Shown in pieces: positions 9,344 through 19,114 of a stretch of DNA of 64,000 bases (its first letter is position 1; each line of letters opens with the position of its first letter). Location of the stretch: NCBI GenBank assembly GCA_030427485.1, contig JAUICG010000023.1, forward strand, positions 18,844-82,843, given 5' to 3'. This stretch comes from Gammaproteobacteria bacterium (GTDB taxonomy: Bacteria; Pseudomonadota; Gammaproteobacteria; Pseudomonadales; Halieaceae). Under the pieces are notes generated by a model. It searched no databases. It saw nothing but the letters and a program-made list of their open reading frames with translations, and was not told the origin of the DNA. The translations under genes were made by a program, and so were the position numbers.

Positions 9344-11377
9344 GTGAAGAAAACCAGGGTCCGGCGCGGCGCAGGGGCAGGCCTCCATACCACCTTTTTG
9401 TGCCTGGTACTTGTTTGTACTGGACATCCGGGCGTGGCGGCCTTCGAACGCACGGAACAACGCGAACCGTGCACCGATTACAGTGCAACCAAACAACCGA
9501 TGTTCGGAGACCTGCACGTCCATACCAGTTACTCCTTTGACAGCTATGTCTCCAGCCAGCGCAACGATCCCGAAGCGGCCTACCGTTATGCACGTGGAGA
9601 GGTCATCACCCTGCCCGATGCGGATGGCGAACAAAGCGTTAAAGCGCAGATCCAGAGGCCGCTGGATTTCACCGCCGTTACCGACCACGCGGAGTTTCTC
9701 GGCCCCATCAACCTGTGCACGGAAAACGCCTCCAGCCTGGCGTACTGGTTTCCCGCCTGTATCGCTACCCGCAGCGAATTCTTTTTCGTACAGCTGCTCG
9801 CAGCCAATTACTGGGTGTCATTGGGCGTTACCGATACCTCGAATCACAAGCAGCAGTCTTTCGTATGTTCCCTCGGCGATTGCGCTGCGGCACACAGGGC
9901 GACATGGACGCGGATCCAGGAAGCCGCCGAGCAGCACTACGATCGCAGCAGCGACTGCAGCTTTACGACATTCGTGGGCTACGAATACACGGACGCGCCG
10001 GATTTTGCCAACCTCCACCGCAACGTCATTTTTCGCAATGAGCGGGTCACCGACACCGCAATTTCCACCTACGACACGGGTTCCATGAACTACCCGGAAC
10101 TGTGGCGACGATTACGGCATGAGTGCACTGACGGGCACGCCGGGTGCGATGTGATGTCAATTCCGCACAACCCCAACCTCAGCCGCGGACTGATGTTCCC
10201 GGACCCGAGCAACGAACAGGAAGCCAGGGATCGCCTGTTCTTCGAACCGCTGGTGGAACTGGTACAGCACAAGGCCGCCAGCGAATGCCGATTCGACCGC
10301 CTGCTCGGCAGGGGCGTGGCGACGGAGGACGAACTGTGCGACTTCGAGCAGGTCCAGGCCGACAACCTGTCCATGCTGGGCACGGTGTTTGGCGAGGTCC
10401 GCGCCGAGGAGGCCGGCGCGGTGAGCATCGACGATTTCGGGCGACGGAATATGGTGCGAAACACGCTCAAGGACGGGCTCGCGCTGCAGCGCACTAGCGG
10501 CATCAATCCGTTCAAACTGGGATTCATTGGCAGTACCGACACCCACAGCGCAACACCGGGCGGGGCCGAGGAAGACAACTATCTCGGCCACCTGGGCAGA
10601 CGGGATGCCGGATACCGCAATGTGCAGGACCATTTTTTTGATAACCCGGGCGGCCTCGCGGTAGTGTGGGCGGAAGAAAACTCCCGCGACAGTATCTTTG
10701 AGGGTATGCGCAATCGTGAAACCTACGCAACCAGCGGCACCCGGCCAGTCGTTCGATTTTTCGCAGCACAGAGCTACCCCGACGACCTTTGCACGGCGCC
10801 GGAGATGATAGAGAGCGCGTATGCCACCGGCGTACCCATGGGCGGCGAAATGACCGCGCCACCGGCGTCACCCACTTTCCTGGTTAGCGCCGCCAAGGAT
10901 ACCGGCGCCCCGGGCCATCCCGGTATCGACCTGCAGCGGATCCAGATTATCAAAGGCTGGCTGGACGCACAGGGACAAACGCATGAGCAGGTGTTCGACG
11001 TGGCCGGTGGCCCCAACGAGGCCGGCGTCGACCCCAGTTCCTGCGCGCCCGTCGGCAGGGGGCACAGCGAACTGTGTTCGGTATGGCGTGACCCGACCTA
11101 CGATGCCGGTCAAGCCGCCTTCTACTACGCCCGGGTGCTGGAAAACCCCAGTTGCCGCTGGAGCACACGCCACTGCCAGGCCGCAGGCGTTAACCCCTTT
11201 TCAGCGGAGTGCGCGGATCAGGCTGCGGCCAGAACGGCGGAATTCCAGGACCAGGGCGCTATCGGTGATGTCTTCGGCCAGTGCTGTCTGGACCCGGCGA
11301 AACAGGCCTTTTACTCGCCCACGCTACAGGAACGCGCCTGGACCTCTCCCATCTGGATCAACCCCGAAGCGTCATGA
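9344..11377 (+). CDS. Exported DUF3604-family protein
   Basis: About 677 residues. A basic N-terminus and hydrophobic segment (LHTTFLCLVLVC, then GVAA) look like a Sec signal peptide. The mature part begins with a PHP-like metal-binding signature (GDLHVHTSYSFDS), with further clusters AVTDHAEFLG and STDTHSATPGG, as in DUF3604 proteins. Many Cys residues fit an extracytoplasmic location. The family is probably made of metal-dependent hydrolases, but substrate is unknown. I prefer the GTG at 9344 because GGAG lies 6 nt before it and the signal peptide then starts VKKTRVRR; the ATG at 9332 is the alternative. Confidence 0.85.
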   Translation: MKKTRVRRGAGAGLHTTFLCLVLVCTGHPGVAAFERTEQREPCTDYSATKQPMFGDLHVHTSYSFDSYVSSQRNDPEAAYRYARGEVITLPDADGEQSVKAQIQRPLDFTAVTDHAEFLGPINLCTENASSLAYWFPACIATRSEFFFVQLLAANYWVSLGVTDTSNHKQQSFVCSLGDCAAAHRATWTRIQEAAEQHYDRSSDCSFTTFVGYEYTDAPDFANLHRNVIFRNERVTDTAISTYDTGSMNYPELWRRLRHECTDGHAGCDVMSIPHNPNLSRGLMFPDPSNEQEARDRLFFEPLVELVQHKAASECRFDRLLGRGVATEDELCDFEQVQADNLSMLGTVFGEVRAEEAGAVSIDDFGRRNMVRNTLKDGLALQRTSGINPFKLGFIGSTDTHSATPGGAEEDNYLGHLGRRDAGYRNVQDHFFDNPGGLAVVWAEENSRDSIFEGMRNRETYATSGTRPVVRFFAAQSYPDDLCTAPEMIESAYATGVPMGGEMTAPPASPTFLVSAAKDTGAPGHPGIDLQRIQIIKGWLDAQGQTHEQVFDVAGGPNEAGVDPSSCAPVGRGHSELCSVWRDPTYDAGQAAFYYARVLENPSCRWSTRHCQAAGVNPFSAECADQAAARTAEFQDQGAIGDVFGQCCLDPAKQAFYSPTLQERAWTSPIWINPEAS

Positions 11378-11438
11378 AAGACATGCAGTGGTGAAGCCCG
11401 GCAAAGCCGTCACAACGCGTCGTTTTCGCGGCGTGACG

Positions 11439-12014
11439 ATGCCTACCAGTTCCCACCCGGCCATCCGCAAAGTCAGGCGCCTGGGGGCGAATCCCTCGAT
11501 TCATGGCAATAAGCTGTGGAAGTCCAGTCTCCTGCTGATTGACTACCTGAACACGCACCGCCCCGCACACTGCGAAAAGGTGCTCGATGTGGGCTGCGGC
11601 TGGGGCATCGCGGGAATCTGGTGCGCGAAGGCGCTGGGCTCAAGCGTGACCTCGGTCGATGCGGATCCCGGCGTCTTTCCCTTCCTCGAGGCCTCCGCCG
11701 CCCTGAATGGTGTGGCGACGACACAGCTGGCCTCCACCTTGCAGAATCTCAGCAGCCGGCAGCTCAGCCGCTATGACATGTTGATCGCCGCCGATATCTG
11801 TTTCTGGGATGACCTCGTGGACCCGGTTTTCAACCTGGTAAACCGCGCGGTCAAAGCCGGCGTGAAACAGATTGTCATCGCTGACCCCGAGCGCCCTACA
11901 TTCTTTGCTATGGCCAGTCGCTGTGAAACGCGCCACTGCGCTGAACTAATCGAGTGGAAAACCAGCACACCGCTAAGAGCCCGCGGCGCCCTGATGATTC
12001 TTCACAACGCGTAA
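11439..12014 (+). CDS. Class I SAM-dependent methyltransferase
   Basis: About 191 residues. Motif I is VLDVGCGWGIAG, followed by an acidic end to strand 2 (SVDADP) and the LIAADICFW segment, which fit a Rossmann-fold SAM methyltransferase of the small lysine-methyltransferase type. The substrate is unknown. Start choice is uncertain: an in-frame GTG at 11391 would add 16 residues. I prefer the ATG at 11439 since MPTSSHPAIRKVRRLG runs straight into the conserved N-terminal helix. It begins about 60 nt after the DUF3604 gene. Confidence 0.8.
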   Translation: MPTSSHPAIRKVRRLGANPSIHGNKLWKSSLLLIDYLNTHRPAHCEKVLDVGCGWGIAGIWCAKALGSSVTSVDADPGVFPFLEASAALNGVATTQLASTLQNLSSRQLSRYDMLIAADICFWDDLVDPVFNLVNRAVKAGVKQIVIADPERPTFFAMASRCETRHCAELIEWKTSTPLRARGALMILHNA

Positions 12015-12330
12015 CCCGGTGCAAAGCCCGCAATAAATGGACTGGCGCAAGCCGCGGCGATTTTAGGGAAATAGTTGGCCTTCTGGCTATTTTTTGACCA
12101 GCAGATATGGCCAGCCGGGCTCAACAATGATATAAACGCGCCCTGTTTTGCGGGGCCGATTTTGTGCCCACATGCTGTGCAACGGCCCTCCCGGAGACCG
12201 TGGTGCACGCGACTGGCCACAGCGTCGTTATTCGATCCGTTTCGGCGCTAACTGCGGTGAAAAATTCACCGGATTGAACTACCTTCAAGATGCGAACCCA
12301 TGAACAGCCCGGCGCGGGCCCAGAGATACC
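12015..12330. other. Intergenic region upstream of the wax-ester synthase gene
   Basis: 316 bp without a supported gene. It holds the terminator-like hairpin listed separately near its start. No clear promoter hexamers could be picked with confidence before the wax-ester synthase start. Confidence 0.6.
12069..12096 (+). terminator. Probable Rho-independent terminator after the methyltransferase
   Basis: AAATAG and GCC pair with GGC and TATTT around a TTCT loop, followed by a run of six T. The stem is short and has a bulge, so the call is moderate. Confidence 0.45.
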
Positions 12331-14046
12331 ATGAAACAGTTAGGCATACTCGATTCTGCATTTATCAACCTGGAACAGACCAACACTCCACAACACATTG
12401 GCGGACTGGGCATTTACGACCCGTCCACGGCGCCTGGCGGATTTGTTCGCTTCAAGGATGTAATAGCCAGTTTCGAGCGGCGCCTCGGTGATTTACCGCT
12501 ATTTCGAACGCGCCTGGTCGAGGTTCCCGGCGGGCTGGACCGACCCTACTGGGTAAAAGACGCCAATTTCGATGTGGAATTCCATCTCCGGCACATCGCC
12601 CTGCCCGAGCCGGGCGACTGGCGACAGTTATGCATCCAGACCGCGCGCCTGCACTCGCGGCCGCTGGATATGTCGCGCCCATTGTGGGAGGCCTATATCA
12701 TCGAGGGCCTGGACAAAATACCCAACCTCCCCGCCGGCTGCTTCGCCGTGTATACGAAAATGCACCACTCCCTGGTCGACGGCGCCGGCGGCGCTTCCTT
12801 CATGGCAGCCCTGCATGACCTGGTGCCGAACCCGGACCAGTCCGCCCCCGAATCGGAGCCGCGGCTGGTCGACACCGCCCCGTCGGTCGGCGAGCTGCTG
12901 ACCAAGGCGACCATCAACAACGTGAAGAACACGGTGCAGCTGGTTACCGGTTCGGCAAGGACCATGCGTGACCTCGGCAAGTACGCGCTGGACGTCGCGC
13001 GCAAGGAAGTACCGGCGCCCGATATCAACGCGCCAAAAACCATACTCAACAAGCCGGTCGGCCCCCATCGCGTATTCGACGCCGCCGAGTTTCCGCTGGA
13101 GGGGTTCAAGGACATCAAGAACGCGGTGGGCGTCACGGTGAACGATGTTGCACTCGGCGTGATCAGCGGCGCGCTGCAGCGCTATCTCACGGCCAAGGGG
13201 GAGGCGCCGGAGGAGGGCTCACTCGCGGCGGGCCTGCCACTGAACATGCGCACGCGGAGAAATACCACCGATGAGAACAACCAGGTCGGTTCGGTGTTCG
13301 CCTCCCTGCATACCGATATCGCGGATCCCGTGAAACGCCTGACCGCCATCCGGCAGTCGACCGATACCGCCAAGGTGACGGGCGAAAGCAGTCCCATGGT
13401 GGACGCACTGAAACTTGCGGGTGTCTTTTCGCCGTTGGTCTCGAAGTCTGTTGCCGGCTTCTGGTCGCGCAATCAACTGTCCCGCCATATCCCGATGAAT
13501 ATCTCCACCTGCATATCGAATGTGGCCGGGCCGAACTTCCCGCTGTATTGCGCCGGCGCGAAGATGGTGGATTACTACGGCCTCGGTGTGCTGACGCCGG
13601 GCATGGGTATTTTCCATCTGGTCTTCAGTTACTCGGGCAATATCACACTGTCGGTTCTCGCGGACAGGGACATCATGCCCGACCCCGAGTTCTATCACGA
13701 TTGCCTGGTGGCGTCCTACGAGGAACTGTACGCAGCAGCCATCAAACTGGGACCGGCACTGCCAAAAGCCGCCGTCGCGGCCAAAGCAAAAATTCGCTCT
13801 CCGAAGCGGGCGAAAAACAGCAAGCGCATCGGCAAGGCGGTGCCCAAGCTGCGCAGCAAAACAGCCGCTGCCCCTGCTCCTTCCGCCAAAACCCGACCAG
13901 CGAAAAAAGCCAAGGCCACGAAAAAGGCCGCGGCAAAACCCACCACTGCGGGCAAGGTTAAAAAACGGGCGTCAGCGAAACCCAGGGCAACTCCGCCGAA
14001 AATCGGCCGACGCAAAACAGGTTCCGCCAAACCGAAACTGCAATAG
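12331..14046 (+). CDS. Wax ester synthase / diacylglycerol acyltransferase (WS/DGAT) with basic C-terminal tail
   Basis: 571-residue bifunctional acyltransferase that esterifies fatty alcohol or diacylglycerol with acyl-CoA to make storage lipid. The catalytic HHxxxDG motif is HHSLVDG at residues 145-151. The N-terminal MKQLGILDSAF and the downstream PLNMRTR and CISNVAGP segments match the family, which normally ends near residue 460-480. The last 90 or so residues are an extra tail made almost wholly of Lys, Ala, Arg, Pro and Ser with repeated KKA/AKP units, like histone H1 or AlgP tails. The start has an AGAGA sequence upstream. Confidence 0.95.
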   Translation: MKQLGILDSAFINLEQTNTPQHIGGLGIYDPSTAPGGFVRFKDVIASFERRLGDLPLFRTRLVEVPGGLDRPYWVKDANFDVEFHLRHIALPEPGDWRQLCIQTARLHSRPLDMSRPLWEAYIIEGLDKIPNLPAGCFAVYTKMHHSLVDGAGGASFMAALHDLVPNPDQSAPESEPRLVDTAPSVGELLTKATINNVKNTVQLVTGSARTMRDLGKYALDVARKEVPAPDINAPKTILNKPVGPHRVFDAAEFPLEGFKDIKNAVGVTVNDVALGVISGALQRYLTAKGEAPEEGSLAAGLPLNMRTRRNTTDENNQVGSVFASLHTDIADPVKRLTAIRQSTDTAKVTGESSPMVDALKLAGVFSPLVSKSVAGFWSRNQLSRHIPMNISTCISNVAGPNFPLYCAGAKMVDYYGLGVLTPGMGIFHLVFSYSGNITLSVLADRDIMPDPEFYHDCLVASYEELYAAAIKLGPALPKAAVAAKAKIRSPKRAKNSKRIGKAVPKLRSKTAAAPAPSAKTRPAKKAKATKKAAAKPTTAGKVKKRASAKPRATPPKIGRRKTGSAKPKLQ

Positions 14047-14172
14047 GAAACCTGGCAAGGCAGATTACGCCCGCGCCTGGCCGGGCGGGCGCCGCGCTAC
14101 TGCACGCTTGCACCGCGCCGCGACCGCTCCCCTCCCTTCCGCTTGTCAAACACCCGATACAAGCCAAAAAAA

Positions 14173-14196
14173 AACCCGCCAATAGCGGGTTTGTGA
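14173..14196. terminator. Intrinsic terminator downstream of the wax-ester synthase gene
   Basis: AAACCCGC and GCGGGTTT form an 8-bp stem around CAATA. A run of A precedes the hairpin, giving a T-tract on the minus strand and only TTTG on the plus strand. By position it most likely serves the plus-strand acyltransferase gene. Confidence 0.6.
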
Positions 14197-14300
14197 TAAC
14201 TCTTCAGGACCGGATCGGGGGCTCCACTCAATACTCAGCGGAGTCACCAGGCCCCCGGGGCTAACCGGGGATGTAGCTGGAGTTGAAACCATGGTACAGT

Positions 14301-14328
14301 TTGCCTCGATATATATCTAATACATTAT
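14301..14328 (+). promoter_or_regulatory. Candidate promoter of the LysR gene
   Basis: TTGCCT and CATTAT are spaced by 16 nt in an AT-rich stretch about 40 nt before the LysR start codon. Each element has four to five consensus positions. Weak call. Confidence 0.3.
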
Positions 14329-14366
14329 AAACATGTAACTCATAAATTTAATTCATATTCCAGGCC

Positions 14367-15353
14367 ATGGATACCCGAGAGTTTAGCAAGGTTGACCTTA
14401 ACCTGTTGATTTCATTGCAGGTTTTAATGGAAGAAAAAAGCGTGTCGCGAGCGGCCGAGCGCCTTTTTATCACACAACCGGCGATGAGCAAGGCCCTGAC
14501 CCGCCTTCGGACGCTCTTCGACGACGAGTTATTCACACGCAGCGGACACGGCATGCAACCCACGCCACGCGCACTGGAACTGAGTGCAGGATTGAGCGCA
14601 ATCATCGGCGACATTTCGCACCTCCTCTCCGGGTCTGACTTCGATCCCGGCACCACGGAGGAGGAGGTAACCATCGCCCTGTCGGAACACGCGGGATTCA
14701 GGCTCCTGCCCAGTCTTATCGCCCGTCTAAGCGAGCGCGCGCCCAGGCTGAACATCCACATCATCACCCGCATTGAAAACCAGTTGGAAGCGCTTGCTCG
14801 GGGCACCCTCGACTTCGCCATCCAGATCATGCAATCCGAGTACAGTAACGACTACCGCGTGGAGAACCTCGGCGCCAGTCCCCTGGCCATCCTGGTGCGA
14901 GAGGACCACCCGCTGGCCGGCGCGGACATCTCCTGGAATCGCCTGTCACGCTTCCCGCTGATCAAATTGTACGCCTCCACGCAGGAGCGGCTGGAATTCC
15001 AGCAAGCGGAAGGTATCAGCCTGCCCACGCCGGAACACCGCTCTGCTACGCTGGAAATTTCCCATCTGCTGACCGCATTGGAAGTGTTGCGCCAGAGCAA
15101 CTACTTCATGCCGGCGCCGGCATACCTGCTGCAGCAGGAACGCGCGACGGCCGGCATTACCGGCCTGCCCCTGCCACGCGGTACCGATTTAAACATCCAG
15201 TACGCGTTGGTAAGCCATAGACGCACCGCCAACTCGGCGCTGCACAACTGGTTGTGGGACCTGATCACGTGTACCATTCGCGAATTGCGCCCGACACCGC
15301 ACCGGAAATTGCGCCAGAGGGTCACCGCGGGCAGCACCGAGGCACCACACTAG
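14367..15353 (+). CDS. LysR-family transcriptional regulator
   Basis: 328 residues. The N-terminal winged helix-turn-helix is clear (FSKVDLNLLISLQVLMEEKS, then SRAAERLFITQPAMSKALTRLR), and a periplasmic-binding-protein-like effector domain follows. The start ATG directly precedes the conserved DxNLL segment. Only 6 nt separate it from the downstream TatD-family gene, so the two are probably cotranscribed. The effector and targets are not evident. The C-terminal 25 residues are Arg/Thr/Pro-rich and variable. Confidence 0.92.
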   Translation: MDTREFSKVDLNLLISLQVLMEEKSVSRAAERLFITQPAMSKALTRLRTLFDDELFTRSGHGMQPTPRALELSAGLSAIIGDISHLLSGSDFDPGTTEEEVTIALSEHAGFRLLPSLIARLSERAPRLNIHIITRIENQLEALARGTLDFAIQIMQSEYSNDYRVENLGASPLAILVREDHPLAGADISWNRLSRFPLIKLYASTQERLEFQQAEGISLPTPEHRSATLEISHLLTALEVLRQSNYFMPAPAYLLQQERATAGITGLPLPRGTDLNIQYALVSHRRTANSALHNWLWDLITCTIRELRPTPHRKLRQRVTAGSTEAPH

Positions 15354-15359
15354 GACACC

Positions 15360-16172
15360 ATGAGCAGCAAGAAACGACGCGACATCCCGGTCTTCAGCAC
15401 ACCTATCATCGAGACACACTGCCATCTTGATTACCTGGACCAGGATGAGCTTGGCGCCACCCTGCAAAAGTCGCTGGCGATGGGTGTGGAGCGGATTGTC
15501 ACGATTGCTGTCTCACCGGACAATCTTGAGCGTGTGATGGAACTGACCCGGGAATCGCAGTATATATGGGGCACACAGGGTATCCATCCGCATGAAGCAG
15601 CCTCCTATACTCCCAAGGTCGATGCCACTATCCGCGCACATGCCGCAAACCCACGCATAGTCGCTGTCGGAGAAATCGGCCTGGACTATCACTACGACCT
15701 CGCCGATCGATCTGTGCAACGCAATGCATTTGCGCAGCAGCTGCAAACTGCAGTCGAACTGGACCTGCCGGTGGTCGTTCATACCCGTGAGGCAGACGAC
15801 GACACTCGCGATATTCTGCGGGACTATGGCAGCGCGCTCACCCGCAAGGGCGTGATCCACAGCTTCACCTCGAGCCTCGCGCTGGCCGAGTTCTGTCTCG
15901 CGGAAGGCTTCATGCTCGGCTTCAACGGAATAGCCACATTCAAGCGCGCTGACAATGTACGGGAAGTTGTCGCCGCCACACCGCTGTCGCAACTGGTGCT
16001 GGAAACCGATGCACCCTACCTGACCCCGGTGCCGTATCGCGGCAAACCCAATGCGCCCTATTACCTGCCGTTCATCGCAGAATCAATCGCCGCGATCAAG
16101 GCCGTCGACGTTGAAGAACTGTTGCAACAGGCAAATAGCAACAGCCGGAAACTGTTTTTCAAGGGAGTATAA
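15360..16172 (+). CDS. TatD-family metal-dependent hydrolase
   Basis: 270 residues, the usual length of TatD/YchF-type DNases. Metal-binding signatures are ETHCHLDYL near the N-terminus, VGEIGLDYHY in the middle, VVVHTREADDD, and LETDAPYLTPVPYRG near the C-terminus. Family members are 3'-5' DNases or related hydrolases; which TatD paralogue this is cannot be told from sequence alone. It follows the LysR gene by 6 nt and precedes rapA by about 140 nt. Confidence 0.93.
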   Translation: MSSKKRRDIPVFSTPIIETHCHLDYLDQDELGATLQKSLAMGVERIVTIAVSPDNLERVMELTRESQYIWGTQGIHPHEAASYTPKVDATIRAHAANPRIVAVGEIGLDYHYDLADRSVQRNAFAQQLQTAVELDLPVVVHTREADDDTRDILRDYGSALTRKGVIHSFTSSLALAEFCLAEGFMLGFNGIATFKRADNVREVVAATPLSQLVLETDAPYLTPVPYRGKPNAPYYLPFIAESIAAIKAVDVEELLQQANSNSRKLFFKGV

Positions 16173-16313
16173 TTGCTCGCCTTCGGAAGTGATGGCGCAC
16201 GCCACAGTCGGAAGCTGGCGCTGCCCAAGATTCTTCAGTCGTTCAGTGATAAACTAGCGCCGCGTGTGCTGCGCCAGTAGGATTATTCTGATTTTCACGG
16301 GCAACAATCACTG

Positions 16314-19076
16314 ATGGATTACATTATCGGACAGCGTTGGGTCAGCCATGCGGATGCCCAACTGGGCCTTGGCATTGTCGTTGATATCGATGGACGTCGC
16401 GTTACGCTGGCATTTCCCGCCGTTGGCGAGGAGCGCACCTACGCAATCGACAACGCACCGCTTACCCGACTGCGCTTCAAGGCCGGCGACCATATTTCCA
16501 CTGTCGGCGACGTGGCGGTGCTGGTCACTGAGGTAAGAGAGCAACAGGGGCTGCTGGTCTATGTGGGCACGGATCACCACGATGCGGAAGTGGTGGTGTC
16601 AGAACTGGAACTCGACGCATTCGTACAGTTAACAACGCCACAGCAACGCCTGCTCAACGGCCATTTCGACAAACACAGTGAGTTCGCACTCCGTGTTGCG
16701 ACATTCAGGCATGCCGACAGATTGCAGCGCTCCAGTGTCCGAGGCCTCACGGGCTCGCGCACCAGCCTGCTCCCACACCAGATTTATATTGCCAATGAAG
16801 TGGGGCAGCGCCATGCGCCGCGCGTGTTGCTCGCCGATGAGGTCGGGCTCGGTAAGACCATCGAGGCGGGCATGATTATCCAGCAACAACTGCTGACGGG
16901 GCGCGCCTCCCGCGTACTCATTCTTGTACCACCCAGCCTGCTGCACCAATGGCTGGTGGAGATGTTGCGCCGATTTAATTTACGGTTCTCGCTCTTCAGC
17001 CACGAGCGTATAGCGGAAAGCGGGGATGAGAACCCATTCGAATCCGAACAGCTGGTCCTGAGCAGCCTCGACGCCATCCTGCTTGCGCCCGAGACGCGCG
17101 CACAGGCGCTCGCTGCACAATGGGACCTGGTCGCGATTGACGAGGCCCACCACCTGCATTGGTCTCCGCAGGAAGCGGGCGACGATTATCACTTTGTGGA
17201 AGCACTCTCCCAACGCACTGCCGGATTGCTATTGCTTACCGCCACGCCGGAACAGATAGGCCAGGCGAGCCACTTCGCTCGATTACGGCTGCTTGATCCA
17301 TCACGCTTCCACGATCTGCAAACGTTCCAGGATGACGAGAAACAGTACCGCAAATGGAGTGCATTGACAGACAGACTGGAGGCAGGACAGCCGGTGGCTG
17401 ATCTTCCCGATGGGATAGACGCCAACGCACCGGCATCCACAATCATCGACCAGATTCTCGATCGTCACGGTACGGGCAGGGTGTTGTTCAGGAACACACG
17501 GGCAGCGGTGGCCGGTTTTCCGGAGCGGGTTTTACACCAATACCCACTGCCGGCTCCGGAGCAGTACGCCCTGGCGCAGGTCGACCTGAAAGAAACACTG
17601 TATCCGGAACTGCCCTACCTGGACGACAGTTGGCTGTCATTCGACCCGCGAGTCGCGTGGCTGGAAAAAACACTGAAGCTACTAAGACCGGCCAAGGTGC
17701 TGGTTATCTGTGCTCACGCGACGACTGCCGTCGCACTGGAGCACCACCTGCATTTGCGGGCGGGGATTCGCTCCAGCGCCTTTTATGAAGATCTTTCAAT
17801 CATAGAGAGAGATCGCGCTGCCGCCTACTTCGCGGACGAGGTCAACGGGGCGCAAACACTCGTGTGCTCCGAAATTGGCAGCGAAGGTCGAAACTTCCAG
17901 TTTGCGCATCACCTGATACTCTTCGACCTGCCAATGAATCCGGACCTGTTGGAACAACGAATAGGCCGCCTGGACCGGATCGGACAGGATAGCGATGTCG
18001 ATATCCATGTACCCTATATCGAGGAATCAGCGCAACAGACCCTCTTTGAGTGGTATGACAGCGGCTTGAATCTCTTCCGGGAAAGTTGTTCCGCGGGGTA
18101 TATGATTTTTGCAGCCTTCGAGGAGCGTTTGCTGTCGCAGTTGCTGCAGCGCACGGAGGCATTTGCAGCGCTGCTGGAGGACACTGCGGCGTTTACGGCG
18201 CAGGCACGGCAGGAATTGCGCGAGGGCCGCGACAGATTGCTGGAACGGAACTCCTGCAAAGCAGACGTGGCGCAAGCACTGATAGACGGGATTGTTGCGA
18301 CACAGTCCGGAGATGACCTGGCACAATACCTGGAAGCGTTGTGCGACACGTTCGGTGTAGACCAGGAATATCATTCAGAGCACGCGCTGATCCTGCGCCC
18401 ATCGGAACACATGCTCACCGGCCATTTTCCCGGCCTCAAGGAAGACGGCACTACGATAACCTTCAGTCGTGAACAGGCGCTGGCCCGCGAGGACATGGAG
18501 TTCCTCACCTGGGAGCACCCCATGGTGCTGGAATCGATGGACATGGTGCACTCAACGGAATTGGGTAATGCCGCGCTCGGCACGATTCAATTGAAGGGAG
18601 TCGCTCCGGGTACCATGCTGCTTGAAGTCCTCTACACTGTGAATTGCGTTGCTCCCCGGAACCTGCAACTGGAACGTTTTCTTCCCCTATCGCCAATACG
18701 GTTGCTGGTAGACGCGCGGGGCAAAGACCTTGCCGATCTTGTCCCGCACGAGCGGCTCAACCAGTTGATAGAAAAGGTCAAGAAGGCTACCGCATTGGCG
18801 ATCATCAAGCAGGTTGGCACGGAGGTCGAAGCCAAGATGTCACTGGCCTCCACGCAGGCTGAAACGCGCCTGCGGAAGATCCTGGACGAAGCCGAGACGG
18901 TGATGCGAGCATCGCTCGGCACGGAGATGGAACGCCTATCGGCGCTCAGGGCAGTCAATCCGTCCATCCGACAGGAGGAGATCGACCATCTCGGCTATCG
19001 TATCGAGGAGTGTGCGATTCATATACGGCACGCGAACCTGCAATTACAGGCACTGAGACTGATCATAACGACGTGA
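16314..19076 (+). CDS. rapA: RNA polymerase-associated ATPase RapA (HepA)
   Basis: 920-residue Swi2/Snf2 ATPase that binds RNA polymerase and helps recycle it. The N-terminal Tudor-like region begins with the family sequence YIIGQRWVS. Helicase motif I is DEVGLGKT at residues 175-182, motif II is DEAH at 276-279, and the C-terminal helicase lobe contains SEIGSEGRNFQFA and QRIGRLDRIGQ. The E. coli protein is slightly longer (968). It is convergent with the first gene of the accessory locus and marks the left border of that locus. Confidence 0.97.
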   Translation: MDYIIGQRWVSHADAQLGLGIVVDIDGRRVTLAFPAVGEERTYAIDNAPLTRLRFKAGDHISTVGDVAVLVTEVREQQGLLVYVGTDHHDAEVVVSELELDAFVQLTTPQQRLLNGHFDKHSEFALRVATFRHADRLQRSSVRGLTGSRTSLLPHQIYIANEVGQRHAPRVLLADEVGLGKTIEAGMIIQQQLLTGRASRVLILVPPSLLHQWLVEMLRRFNLRFSLFSHERIAESGDENPFESEQLVLSSLDAILLAPETRAQALAAQWDLVAIDEAHHLHWSPQEAGDDYHFVEALSQRTAGLLLLTATPEQIGQASHFARLRLLDPSRFHDLQTFQDDEKQYRKWSALTDRLEAGQPVADLPDGIDANAPASTIIDQILDRHGTGRVLFRNTRAAVAGFPERVLHQYPLPAPEQYALAQVDLKETLYPELPYLDDSWLSFDPRVAWLEKTLKLLRPAKVLVICAHATTAVALEHHLHLRAGIRSSAFYEDLSIIERDRAAAYFADEVNGAQTLVCSEIGSEGRNFQFAHHLILFDLPMNPDLLEQRIGRLDRIGQDSDVDIHVPYIEESAQQTLFEWYDSGLNLFRESCSAGYMIFAAFEERLLSQLLQRTEAFAALLEDTAAFTAQARQELREGRDRLLERNSCKADVAQALIDGIVATQSGDDLAQYLEALCDTFGVDQEYHSEHALILRPSEHMLTGHFPGLKEDGTTITFSREQALAREDMEFLTWEHPMVLESMDMVHSTELGNAALGTIQLKGVAPGTMLLEVLYTVNCVAPRNLQLERFLPLSPIRLLVDARGKDLADLVPHERLNQLIEKVKKATALAIIKQVGTEVEAKMSLASTQAETRLRKILDEAETVMRASLGTEMERLSALRAVNPSIRQEEIDHLGYRIEECAIHIRHANLQLQALRLIITT

Positions 19077-19114
19077 CCGGTGTAAACCGGGCTTCGCCCA
19101 AATGGCGGCAGCGC

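Larger units (their letters stand above)
14047..14366. other. Intergenic region before the LysR gene, with structured segment
   Basis: 320 bp without a supported gene. It holds a bidirectional-type terminator, then a GC-rich segment at about 14218-14270 that can fold (GGGGC/GCCCC outer stem, CTCC/GGAG inner stem, followed by a second CCCCGGGG/CCGGGG element), then an AT-rich stretch leading to the LysR gene. Confidence 0.5.

Noticed and set aside
19077..19114. Terminator between rapA and the convergent glycosyltransferase
   Set aside because: Only a short CCGG-type inverted repeat without a T-tract is present.
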